Program-made: the position numbers and the translations under genes | Shown: in pieces, positions 53,321-62,654 of the stretch | Position numbering within the stretch: position 1 is the stretch's first letter | Layout: every line of letters starts with the position of its first letter | Source of the DNA: Providencia rettgeri | GTDB taxonomy: Bacteria > Pseudomonadota > Gammaproteobacteria > Enterobacterales > Enterobacteriaceae | Direction: 5' to 3' | DNA length: 64,000 bases | NCBI RefSeq assembly: GCF_023205015.1 | Contig: NZ_CP096258.1 | Location: 3,286,001-3,350,000 of the forward strand | Notes under the pieces: model-generated | Told to the model about the DNA's origin: nothing | Databases searched by the model: none | What the model saw: only the letters and a program-made list of their open reading frames with translations

Positions 53321-53345
53321 TAACGGCCTCTAAAAGAGGCCGTTA
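53321..53345 (-). terminator. Bidirectional terminator, mainly for the DASS gene
   Basis: Perfect 11-bp stem TAACGGCCTCT (53321-53331) with AGAGGCCGTTA (53335-53345), three-base loop. AAAAAA at 53315-53320 gives the T run on the minus strand; the other flank is weaker. Confidence 0.88.
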
Positions 53346-53365
53346 AGATGAATTTTGATACTAAA

Positions 53366-54751
53366 TTACATCCAGACAAACCAAGCAAACAATGAAATAA
53401 CTAGGATACAGGCCACATTCAATACCGCACCGACACGTACCATCTCAATCTGCCTAATATAGCCTGAACCAAACACAATCGCATTTGGTGGTGTAGCAAC
53501 AGGTAACATGAATGCGCAAGATGCACCAATACCGATGATCATTGTTAAGACAATCACAGGCATACCTAATGCTTCAGCAACGGTTGCAAAAATAGGTACC
53601 AATAAAGCTGCGCTCGCTGTATTACTAGTAAACTCAGTCAGAATGATGATAAAAGCAGTAACAGCAAGAATAATAACGAACCAGTGGCTTTCACCAAATG
53701 TCATTTGCATCCAGTCTGCCATGATTTTACTTGCGCCAGAAGAGCTTAAGATTGCGCTGAGTGTTAAACCTCCACCAAACAGCATCAATACGCCCCACTC
53801 AGTATTTTTTTGAATTTGAGACCAACTAGCTACGCCAGTTATACCAATTAAGATAGCTGCAATCATTGCAATAACGGTGTCTAAATCTTTCACACCACCT
53901 AACGCATCACTAATGAAAGTACTGGTGATCCAGCAAACAACCGCAAACAGGAAAATCCCCATTGCAGTAATACGTTTACCATTCCATTTCACATGCTCTA
54001 ATTCAATTTCAAAGCGATGTTTTAAGTTAGGTCGAAGCATCATGTACATCAATACGAACATCATAGGCAGCAACACTACCATGATTGGAACACCGTATTT
54101 CATCCAGGATAAGAAATCTAAACCTAAAGCTGCTGCTGCAATTGCGTTTGGTGGGCTACCGACAATCGTACCTAAACCACCAATACTTGCACTATAAGCA
54201 ACACCTAATAGAACAAACACAAAAGTATTGCGCTCATGGCGGACATCAAGATTAGACAGTATACCTAATACTAACGGCAGCATCATTGCTGCGGTCGCTG
54301 TGTTACTAATCCACATAGACAGTAACGCGGTTACACCAAACAGTAATAGTACCGCTACTGATAAACGCCCACGAGCAGCCATAAGTAAGCGATTAGCAAT
54401 TAGCCTATCAAGACCTTGGATATGTAGAGCTGTCGCTAGCGCAAAGCCACCGAAGAATAAGAAAATGATTGGGTTTGCAAATGATTTCAATGCCTCCCCT
54501 GTATTCATCAGCCCTAAGCCGACGGCTAAGATAGGAATACACAATGCAGTAATGGTGACGTGGATAGCTTCAGTTAACCAAAGCACACCAATGAAAACCA
54601 TCATTGCAAGACCTGCATTCGCTTTGTCATCGAATGGTAAATATTTTAGTAATAGAATTAATAATACGATATCAACAGCTAAGATTATCCACCCTCGTTT
54701 GTTCGAGGGCGTAGGGCTCACTGATGGTGTTAACGATTCTGAAGCGTCCAT
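53366..54751 (-). CDS. DASS (SLC13) family Na+:dicarboxylate/anion symporter
   Basis: 461 residues, about 11-12 helices. Both DASS family SNT motifs that hold Na+ and carboxylate are present: MWISNTATAAMMLPLV near residue 147 and TEFTSNTASAALLVPIF near 375. The C-terminal end has AFMLPVATPPNAIVFGSG, a signature of the family. Likely substrates are succinate, malate, fumarate or other di-/tricarboxylates, or sulfate in some members. GGAG lies five bases before ATG 54751. It stands alone between the TPS gene and the toxin gene. Confidence 0.87.
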   Translation of the reverse strand: MDASESLTPSVSPTPSNKRGWIILAVDIVLLILLLKYLPFDDKANAGLAMMVFIGVLWLTEAIHVTITALCIPILAVGLGLMNTGEALKSFANPIIFLFFGGFALATALHIQGLDRLIANRLLMAARGRLSVAVLLLFGVTALLSMWISNTATAAMMLPLVLGILSNLDVRHERNTFVFVLLGVAYSASIGGLGTIVGSPPNAIAAAALGLDFLSWMKYGVPIMVVLLPMMFVLMYMMLRPNLKHRFEIELEHVKWNGKRITAMGIFLFAVVCWITSTFISDALGGVKDLDTVIAMIAAILIGITGVASWSQIQKNTEWGVLMLFGGGLTLSAILSSSGASKIMADWMQMTFGESHWFVIILAVTAFIIILTEFTSNTASAALLVPIFATVAEALGMPVIVLTMIIGIGASCAFMLPVATPPNAIVFGSGYIRQIEMVRVGAVLNVACILVISLFAWFVWM

Positions 54752-55133
54752 GTTTACTCCATAGCTTTGGAAGCAAGTTTAGTTTTAGCGCGTGCATATT
54801 GTTAATAGTTATTTATAAGGAGTGAAATATAGAGTTAATTTATTGAGATGAAAATGTGGATAACCTAAAAGTGAGATCTACCCCGCGCAATTTAATTCAT
54901 TTTTCGTTTAATCAACAAGAAATGTTTTATTTTCCTTACAAAAACCAAGCTAGGAGTCGCTCCAGCGACACAAAAGACTACAAAACCGACCATTCAGTTT
55001 TAATTACCAAAAAAAAGCAATAAAAAAGATAAATTTAAGAATAATCAATACACTTAAGTATTATACTCAACACTTTAATTTAAATTTGGCTATTTTATTA
55101 GCCAGCACTGATGGATGGCTAATCTATCACAAT
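54752..55133. other. Intergenic region between the DASS gene and the toxin gene
   Basis: 382 bases, A/T-rich, with no coding signal seen. It must hold the DASS promoter. A 7-bp hairpin ATTAGCC (55097-55103) with GGCTAAT (55117-55123) lies just after the toxin stop and might help end its transcript, but it has no T run. Confidence 0.5.
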
Positions 55134-58100
55134 TTATAATATATGCCCGATGTAAAGAGGGGGATTTATTAAAGGGGAATGGACAATGCGCTGATTGCTA
55201 AATGTACTCTCATCGTTATTCAACGACACTGTTGAATCTGCCAGCTGTAACAATTGATTTTCATTTCTCAGTGCGATTTCTTCACTACTTTTATCAAATT
55301 TACTGGTTTCGGACAAAAAAACACCAGTAAGCCCATAGTTTTCTACTATCGCTTTTACTTTGATTTCTTCTGTTGAATTTAAAAACCGCAGTTGCAAATG
55401 CTGATACTTTTCAGCATTTAGTTCAAAAGCCTTATTAATTAATAACATACTATTAGTGTTGATATCAGTAAGAATAAGATCATCGTTAAAACGGCTTACA
55501 ACTAATGATCCCATATCATCTACAGGTAAAACGAGAGTATCGGTTAAATAATCACTTGCATGATTATTAATAACAATCACTTGATAATGTAGCCAAGCCG
55601 CTCGGGAAATAACATAGCTATCTTGTTCATTTCCAGCGCTCAAGACAATATTTTTGACATTATCAATAACGGGAGGATTAATGATGTCTTTTTGATTTCC
55701 ACCTTTAATGAGCAATGAAGAGAGAAACCCTCTTTTATTACCATCTGCATGAGCAATCGCACTATCGTGATATAAAATTTCATTATTTGAAGTATACATG
55801 AGCAACCCGTCAGCTAATTTTTTGACTGCTTCAAATCTCATGTTAGGGTATATTTCATACAAAGATGGTAATGAAGCTGGGTTATACATTTTATTTCCAG
55901 TAAAAGCTTTCTCTAACTCGATAGTTGTTGCTAAAGGCTGCCAATAAAGTCGCTTACTTGATATATCATAAATAATAGCAGCAGACGATTTATTATCTAT
56001 TCCTAAATATTGTAATGTGTTTTTAGAGGATAACTGGTGAGCAATAATAATATTTCCATTATCATACCAAGCAGGTATAACTTCATTATTATCCATTCTT
56101 TTAAGGCCAAGTAATAAATATGAATTCATTTTATTATTTACTTCCTTTAAATTTCCCCACCAGACCACATTTTTATCAAACCAATTTTCATTTATTGCAA
56201 AGTTATTCATTTCTCCTTTAGCTGTAATTTGATTAACAATACCATCTTGATTAATAACAAGGAGTATCCCGTGAGAAAAAACAATACTATCTACATTAGA
56301 AACCTCAATGTACTTAACTTGTTGCTTACCTATTTGAGATATATTAGGAGCAGAACCAACCTGACGATAAATCAGGCTATTATCTTGACTATAAAAATAA
56401 AACACCTCATTATCATTTTCATCAATTAGATTCGCGACCAATATAATATCTTTAGGTTGACTTAATTTATTGAGGCGCGTATTTTTGTTATCCATAGAGT
56501 CTAAATAAGAAATGACATTTGACTTAATAACCGTACCATCGCCAGATTTCAGCCAATCGTGATAAACGCGGTTATTCTTATCAACACCGGTGATGAGTAT
56601 TATTTCCGCGAAATTTGATGGGTTTGCATTTTTATCACTAACGAGTTTTTCATGATCCTTCACTGATAGTAGATACTTATCTAAAACCTGTTCTAACATT
56701 TTCTTAGGTATTTTATCTTGCCCTTCAGATAATCGGTAGTATGTTAACTCATCAACAGAAATACCAATGAGTATAATGTTATCGCCGTCAATCATATAGG
56801 TCACAACTTGCGGTAGATCATGATCTTGATAGCGACATGAAAAATAAACAGCTCCATTGTTTTCCCATAGATTCATTAACTCAAAAGAATTTCCCTGATT
56901 ATTAATTAGCATATACTTGGATTTTATTTTATTATCTGAATTAATCGCCCATATTAAATTGTATTTTTTAGAATAAAGATAAAATAAATCACCAATAATA
57001 ACAAAAGAGTCCGCGCTGTTCGTTTTATCATCAGAAGAATGAGTGAAAATATAACGACCTGTGGATACCTGATAAAATGCACGCCCCACATTCCTCCCCT
57101 TATATTGATAATTTTCAATTATTATATATTGGCTATTAAACTTGTGTTGAGAATTTAACTTATCCAAATGTGCAGATAATTCATCCCCCTTACCTGCCCA
57201 CTTATGACCATCTTCACTAATAAGATAGTAACCTAAATTCAAAAAATCAATTTTATAAATCTCATTATTATTATTAATATACAATATATTATCTTTAGAC
57301 ATTGATGGCGAAAAATTAACTTCTACTCCAGAAATAACAACTTTATTATGATGGATTATTATTTCATTATTTTCAAAAAACGCGCCATCAATAAACCAAT
57401 TAGAAGGTGATTTAGAACCAGATTCATCAAATAATGTAATTTTCGTTCCTAATTGAGGTGCTATTTTATATACCCCACCATTTCCCTTAATAGAATAATT
57501 CAACTTTCCGTACCATTCATTAGGAATTTTAGGAACAACCACATAACGATAGTTATCATCCAGATTTACTTCTATTGGTGTATCTACATACTCATGGAAT
57601 ATTTGTGTTATTGTATTCTCACTTGGAAAAATATAAAAATCATAGTCAAATTTATCTGTGTTTTCTAAGCGACGAATAATATCAAATCCATTATCATGCC
57701 GTGTTGTTGCACCAGGCCACAGATTATAATTATATTTAATGTAAGATTTAGGTGTCGTTGGTAAAACAACTATTTCAGCCTCTAAATAATCAAATTCTCT
57801 ATAGCTATTTGAATAACCAATACCTTGACGTATGTTTAGAGCTTGTTGCCGGTCATGAAGCATTGTAGGGAAATTACCGGCCCAAAAAATATAATTTTTT
57901 CGCCCTCCCCCTGCAGAATGTGAAGTTGTTCTATAAATATACTGGCTATCAAATTCTATTTGGTTATTTTTAAGATCTATTCTTTTAAACACCGCACCAA
58001 ATTTTGGTGTTGCTATTTTTTTCTTAGTCAAATAGTCATATCCATTACTTTGATAAGCTTGATCTAACATATAAAAATAATGGCCGACAGATTTTGCATC

Positions 58101-61052
58101 TTCACCTATAACGACAAAATTACGAGCTAAACTTGTGAAGCCAATACTCAAACCAGCGCAAATAACGCCAGCTCCACTCATAAATGTTGATACCCCGCTA
58201 GCCCCTAGAAGCCCAGCTCCTAAACTCGCACCACCCGTTATCAAGTTTGCTGAGTCAAAGGCAAGTTGTGTACCAAAAATAACCTTCTGTGGTTCGTTTT
58301 TTGCTTGGGATAGCTCATATACATCAATACCAACTAATGCACCATTGAATAAAATCGCTGTACTTTCATTCGCTGTTCGCACCAATGAGGAAGAAAAAAT
58401 ATTAATGGCTTTAGACTCTACTGTTAAATTATTTTTTAATCCTTTTCGAATAACCCCTATAATTTTAGATAAATCACTCATTATGCCGTGTGAGATCATG
58501 CCATGATTAATATAACCATGTATTTTTAGAGCAATGGCTAAATTAAAACCATCAGTTTCGATTGGTTTAATACTATTATTTTCATCCGAATACCATTGAA
58601 TGAGTGATTGAACAGCAATTCCCGTATTTAATCCATCAAAAGTGTGAGTGTCACTGCTAAACTCTTTTAGCTTAATATCGTTTTCTTCAAGATGGGAATA
58701 CGCTTTAAATCCTTCCATCTTTTTATTATAGTAATGGTTAAACTCTAAAAAAGTGGTATCTTCCGTTTCTACCCAATGACTTTTTTCTGGATCGTCATAA
58801 TTAACGAACTGTAGACGATATTTTCCATTCTTTGTTTCTTGTAAAGTAGAAAAAATAGGGATCCACTTTTTCGTCATTTGATACTCAAATAACAAACCTT
58901 TTATTGAATTATCTAGCCTGTCCCCCCATTGTTCTGCCTCTAAAATGCTGAGAGTTCCTTGTAACTGGAGGTCATTTTTTATTGTATCCTGCTTTTCAAT
59001 GACTCGGCGGCTCTCTTGCTCTCTTTTAGCTAACTGACTAAGTTCATTTGAATCACTTAAGTGACTTACTTTTAAACCATTACCAACAGAGACAATCGCC
59101 ATATCTTCAGTTGAAATTGTAATAATTTCAAAGTGAGGTTTTTTAGCGCTACCAAATGCCGAATAAAAATCAGCCATTTTGTGTTCAACCATATACATTT
59201 TAAAAGCGATGAAGAGTTCTTGACTGCTATTAAATGTAAATAGCCCAAAGTTAGGGTCATAAAAATAGTAATGTGATTGGTCATTTCCCACCACTTTTCC
59301 AATCAGCATGGAATGATTTTGGCTATTAATCGCAAACATTACTGTTTTTTCCCCTACATCCAATAAATTTTGCGTCTCTTCAATTCCCATCCGGCCATGA
59401 GAAAAAGAAGCTTCAACCGCATCAACATTTGAATGGAGCTTCTCTAGCGCTGATTTAAGTAGTATTGAGTCTTTATCTTTTGGATTCGCAGAAGCAATAA
59501 ATAGCTTATTAATTAATACATCTGCACCATTTTGTCCATCTCTAGCTAATGCTACAGACATTGCTCTAACTAATGGATAACATCGCCCCTTAGTTTCTCC
59601 CCCCATAAGTGACAAATAGAAGTCTTGTGGCATTAACCGGTTTGATAGGCTATTAAAGGAATAAAACAACTTGCTGACTTTACTTGTTTCGCTCAATACA
59701 TACTTTATGTATTCTTCATGGCTAATTTCACTAATTCGTCGATACAATGCCCCACGCTCTATCGGGCTAAGCTCCAATGTTAAGTACAACTTTTTTAATT
59801 CTAAAGACGACATTTTTCTATTAATACCTGAAATATTTACTTCATTAAAATCTTCCATACCTTCGCTAAAACGTCGTCTAAATGGAATATTGTTTGAATT
59901 CTTATGCACAAAAACTAAATTTTCATAACGCTCATTAACCGTTTTTTTGTTTTCATCACTTCCTCCTTGAATAATCAGCTCCCCTGTCTTTACAACCGCA
60001 TTCATTCCATATTTTTCTTTTAGCTGCCACCATAACCAACTACGTTCAACTTGTCGGGCTTCTACCAAAGCTTTACTGTAACGGTTTTGATAAAGGCTAA
60101 TGTAGATATCACTCTGTATTATTTTTTGTTGTAAAGCTTTGATTTGTAATCTTTCACTGACTGAGGTTTTAGATAATTGTTTTATTTTATGTCTCCACCT
60201 ATTTTGAACCTCATCTAATATTGAAATGTTTCTATTCAATTTTTTATAAATTACTGCATTCAAATCTCTCCACGTATTATTTATGGTACTTTCTAGAGAA
60301 TCTTTATCTTGAATATAGAGACCACTATCTATTTTCTTCACTTCGATATTTAGCTCATTTGCTAATGACAATGTTTCTTGGTGTACTGCATCTCTATATT
60401 TTAGAAATTCTTTTTTATTATTAACTTCCTTACTAGGTGATTTTTGTACTAACCGACTATTTTCTCTTAATATTAAGGTTTTTTTTCCTTCATAATATTT
60501 TGTCTCTTGCCTTTGGTAGTATAGTTGCCATTCATTATTAATATACTGCATGTAAGCCGTTGCATTTCCACTTTCCTTACCTTTAATATGGTAATCCTTA
60601 TAATCAACTGCCATGACAACATTGTCATATAATATAGAACTATTAGTACGGCAATCATGATACACCCGATAATGATCTTTATCATAATCAGTGATAATTA
60701 AAGAATGTTTATCTAGCGTATCTGTAAATAAAAAGAAACTGTCTGATGGATTTTTAGGAATATCAATATAGTATGGATAGAAATGGCTTTGGTCGGTTTT
60801 GTTATAACTCAAAAAATAGCTATTAATTGTAGGCTTATTTTTACTATCATTTAAATACCTCACAACATAACGTTTATCTTTTGTTTTAATAAATTCCACT
60901 TTTCCTTTTTCAACAATACCACTCGAATTTATTAACTCACTTGTGTCTATCGTTAATTTCTTTGACACCTCTTTTAAATTGGCTATTTTATTGCTGCGAA
61001 TAATATTATTTTCTGTAATAGTTACTAATGATTTAGTTTTATCATTTTTCAT
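55134..61052 (-). CDS. Large cytotoxin-like protein: C58-type cysteine protease site plus TcdA/TcdB-like pore/translocation region
   Basis: 1,972 residues from ATG 61052, six bases after AGGA; the frame stays open 32 residues upstream without support. Residues ~1-470 are of unknown function (beta-rich, then helical with coiled coil ~300-340). Cys491 (GRCYPLVRAMSVALA), His580 (NHSMLIGK) and Asp599 (YFYDPNFGLF) have order and context as in the C58/LifA-type papain-like proteases. Residues ~800-1210 resemble the TcdA/TcdB pore-forming region: a long hydrophobic stretch (~930-980), IGY, LPTTPKSYIKY (TcdB LPNAPSRVFWW) and KLNYSIKGNGGVYKI (TcdB KLSYSFDGAGGTYSL). The rest is beta-rich without CROP repeats. 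I see no clostridial-type glycosyltransferase, signal peptide or immunity gene. The gene is very A/T-rich compared with eno next door, suggesting transfer. Proposed role: host-cell cytotoxin. Confidence 0.82.
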   Translation of the reverse strand: MKNDKTKSLVTITENNIIRSNKIANLKEVSKKLTIDTSELINSSGIVEKGKVEFIKTKDKRYVVRYLNDSKNKPTINSYFLSYNKTDQSHFYPYYIDIPKNPSDSFFLFTDTLDKHSLIITDYDKDHYRVYHDCRTNSSILYDNVVMAVDYKDYHIKGKESGNATAYMQYINNEWQLYYQRQETKYYEGKKTLILRENSRLVQKSPSKEVNNKKEFLKYRDAVHQETLSLANELNIEVKKIDSGLYIQDKDSLESTINNTWRDLNAVIYKKLNRNISILDEVQNRWRHKIKQLSKTSVSERLQIKALQQKIIQSDIYISLYQNRYSKALVEARQVERSWLWWQLKEKYGMNAVVKTGELIIQGGSDENKKTVNERYENLVFVHKNSNNIPFRRRFSEGMEDFNEVNISGINRKMSSLELKKLYLTLELSPIERGALYRRISEISHEEYIKYVLSETSKVSKLFYSFNSLSNRLMPQDFYLSLMGGETKGRCYPLVRAMSVALARDGQNGADVLINKLFIASANPKDKDSILLKSALEKLHSNVDAVEASFSHGRMGIEETQNLLDVGEKTVMFAINSQNHSMLIGKVVGNDQSHYYFYDPNFGLFTFNSSQELFIAFKMYMVEHKMADFYSAFGSAKKPHFEIITISTEDMAIVSVGNGLKVSHLSDSNELSQLAKREQESRRVIEKQDTIKNDLQLQGTLSILEAEQWGDRLDNSIKGLLFEYQMTKKWIPIFSTLQETKNGKYRLQFVNYDDPEKSHWVETEDTTFLEFNHYYNKKMEGFKAYSHLEENDIKLKEFSSDTHTFDGLNTGIAVQSLIQWYSDENNSIKPIETDGFNLAIALKIHGYINHGMISHGIMSDLSKIIGVIRKGLKNNLTVESKAINIFSSSLVRTANESTAILFNGALVGIDVYELSQAKNEPQKVIFGTQLAFDSANLITGGASLGAGLLGASGVSTFMSGAGVICAGLSIGFTSLARNFVVIGEDAKSVGHYFYMLDQAYQSNGYDYLTKKKIATPKFGAVFKRIDLKNNQIEFDSQYIYRTTSHSAGGGRKNYIFWAGNFPTMLHDRQQALNIRQGIGYSNSYREFDYLEAEIVVLPTTPKSYIKYNYNLWPGATTRHDNGFDIIRRLENTDKFDYDFYIFPSENTITQIFHEYVDTPIEVNLDDNYRYVVVPKIPNEWYGKLNYSIKGNGGVYKIAPQLGTKITLFDESGSKSPSNWFIDGAFFENNEIIIHHNKVVISGVEVNFSPSMSKDNILYINNNNEIYKIDFLNLGYYLISEDGHKWAGKGDELSAHLDKLNSQHKFNSQYIIIENYQYKGRNVGRAFYQVSTGRYIFTHSSDDKTNSADSFVIIGDLFYLYSKKYNLIWAINSDNKIKSKYMLINNQGNSFELMNLWENNGAVYFSCRYQDHDLPQVVTYMIDGDNIILIGISVDELTYYRLSEGQDKIPKKMLEQVLDKYLLSVKDHEKLVSDKNANPSNFAEIILITGVDKNNRVYHDWLKSGDGTVIKSNVISYLDSMDNKNTRLNKLSQPKDIILVANLIDENDNEVFYFYSQDNSLIYRQVGSAPNISQIGKQQVKYIEVSNVDSIVFSHGILLVINQDGIVNQITAKGEMNNFAINENWFDKNVVWWGNLKEVNNKMNSYLLLGLKRMDNNEVIPAWYDNGNIIIAHQLSSKNTLQYLGIDNKSSAAIIYDISSKRLYWQPLATTIELEKAFTGNKMYNPASLPSLYEIYPNMRFEAVKKLADGLLMYTSNNEILYHDSAIAHADGNKRGFLSSLLIKGGNQKDIINPPVIDNVKNIVLSAGNEQDSYVISRAAWLHYQVIVINNHASDYLTDTLVLPVDDMGSLVVSRFNDDLILTDINTNSMLLINKAFELNAEKYQHLQLRFLNSTEEIKVKAIVENYGLTGVFLSETSKFDKSSEEIALRNENQLLQLADSTVSLNNDESTFSNQRIVHSPLINPPLYIGHIL

Positions 61053-61070
61053 ATTCATTCCTTTGAATAT

Positions 61071-61076
61071 ATTATA
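61071..61076 (-). promoter_or_regulatory. Putative -10 element of the toxin gene
   Basis: Perfect TATAAT on the minus strand, 19-24 bases upstream of the chosen start. No good -35 is visible; the region where it should be is filled by the octanucleotide repeat. A transcript from here would have a very short leader, so another promoter further upstream is possible. Confidence 0.5.
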
Positions 61077-61084
61077 TAAGTGAA

Positions 61085-61115
61085 CGGAAAAGCGGAAAAG
61101 CGGAAAAGCGGAAAA
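61085..61115. repeat. Octanucleotide tandem repeat in the toxin promoter region
   Basis: CGGAAAAG three times exactly (61085-61108), then CGGAAAA (61109-61115). It begins nine bases upstream of the TATAAT and spans the -35 zone of the toxin gene. Confidence 0.9.
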
Positions 61116-61232
61116 ATAAAAATAGTTTATTATTAATAGAAAAACCACTACTGGCTTACAATTTCAGACAGACTTCTATTTAACAATAAAGTTGTTTTAT
61201 ATGTTGATTAGAGGGGGGGATATCATTGATTC

Positions 61233-61260
61233 AAAAAAAATGGGAAGCTTTCGCTTCCCA
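61233..61260 (-). terminator. Terminator of eno
   Basis: Stem TGGGAAGC (61241-61248) with GCTTCCCA (61253-61260), four-base loop. Eight A residues at 61233-61240 give the T run on the minus strand. Confidence 0.95.
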
Positions 61261-61287
61261 TTAATGATTTTAGCTAAACAAAATAAA

Positions 61288-62589
61288 TTATGCTTGGCCT
61301 TTAACTTCTTTTAAGCCATTGAATGGTGCATTTTTACCTAATGCTTCTTCAATGCGGATCAGTTGGTTATATTTAGCAACACGGTCAGAACGGCTCATAG
61401 AACCTGTTTTGATTTGACCTGCTGCTGTACCGACCGCTAAATCTGCGATAGTTGCATCTTCAGTTTCGCCTGAACGGTGAGAGATAACTGCAGTATAGCC
61501 TGCATCTTTCGCCATTTTAATTGCAGCCAACGTTTCAGTTAAAGAACCGATTTGGTTGAATTTGATCAGGATAGAGTTAGCGATGCCTTTATCGATACCT
61601 TCTTTCAGGATCTTAGTATTCGTTACGAATAAGTCGTCACCAACCAGTTGGATTTTGTCACCAAGAACTTTAGTTTGGTATGCAAAACCATCCCAGTCAG
61701 ATTCGTTCAGACCATCTTCGATAGAGACGATTGGGTACTGTTTAGTCAGCTCTTCTAAGTAGTGGGTAAACTCTTGTGAAGTAAAGGTTTTACCTTCACC
61801 TTTCAGTTCATAGTTACCGGTTTCTGCGTTATAGAACTCAGATGCTGCGCAGTCCATCGCCAGTGTTACGTCTTTACCTAACACATAACCTGCTTGTTCA
61901 ACCGCTTCTTTAATTGCTGCTAATGCCGCTGCGTTTGACTCTAAGTTAGGTGCATAACCACCTTCATCACCAACCGCAGTGTTCATACCTTTAGACTTCA
62001 GTACTTTTGCTAAGTGGTGGAAGATTTCAGAACCCATACGAACCGCTTCTTTCAGCGTTGGAGCGCCAACAGGCTGGATCATGAATTCTTGGATATCAAC
62101 GTTGTTATCAGCGTGCTCACCACCGTTGATGATGTTCATCATTGGCAGAGGCATAGAGTATTGACCGTGAGTACCATTTAAATCAGAAATGTGCTCATAC
62201 AGAGGCATACCTTTCGCCGCTGCTGCTGCTTTAGCATTTGCTAAAGATACAGCAAGGATTGCGTTTGCACCAAATTTAGATTTGTTCTCAGTGCCATCGA
62301 GATCAATCATGATTTTATCGATGTTAGCTTGGTCTTTAGCATCTTTACCAATCAGCGCTTCTGCGATTGGACCATTAACAGCAGCAACTGCTTTCAGAAC
62401 ACCTTTACCCAGAAAACGTGCTTTATCACCGTCACGCAGTTCCAGAGCTTCACGAGAACCAGTTGACGCACCTGATGGTGCTGCTGCTAAACCAACAAAG
62501 CCACCTTCTAAATGAACTTCAGCTTCTACAGTTGGGTTACCACGAGAGTCAATGATTTCACGACCGATCACTTTAACAATTTTGGACAT
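61288..62589 (-). CDS. eno: Enolase
   Basis: 433 residues (E. coli 432). MSKIVKVIGREIIDSRGNPT at the N-terminus, GGEHADNNVDIQEFMI, metal ligands in LAMDCAASE, IEDGLNESDWDG and LVGDDLFVTN, catalytic Lys in ILIKFNQIGSLTE, and SHRSGETEDATIADLAV. It converts 2-phosphoglycerate to PEP and is part of the RNA degradosome in enterobacteria. It lies 65 bases downstream of pyrG, as in E. coli. Confidence 0.98.
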   Translation of the reverse strand: MSKIVKVIGREIIDSRGNPTVEAEVHLEGGFVGLAAAPSGASTGSREALELRDGDKARFLGKGVLKAVAAVNGPIAEALIGKDAKDQANIDKIMIDLDGTENKSKFGANAILAVSLANAKAAAAAKGMPLYEHISDLNGTHGQYSMPLPMMNIINGGEHADNNVDIQEFMIQPVGAPTLKEAVRMGSEIFHHLAKVLKSKGMNTAVGDEGGYAPNLESNAAALAAIKEAVEQAGYVLGKDVTLAMDCAASEFYNAETGNYELKGEGKTFTSQEFTHYLEELTKQYPIVSIEDGLNESDWDGFAYQTKVLGDKIQLVGDDLFVTNTKILKEGIDKGIANSILIKFNQIGSLTETLAAIKMAKDAGYTAVISHRSGETEDATIADLAVGTAAGQIKTGSMSRSDRVAKYNQLIRIEEALGKNAPFNGLKEVKGQA

Positions 62590-62654
62590 TAGGTTTTCCT
62601 CAGTACAAGTTAAATTTTGGGAAGTTGGTGCACCTGCGCCGACCTCCCCATATC

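Noticed and set aside
55134..61052. Glucosyltransferase domain expected from TcdA/TcdB resemblance
   Set aside because: No convincing DxD-containing glycosyltransferase region was seen in the N-terminal ~470 residues; similarity is limited to the pore/delivery part.
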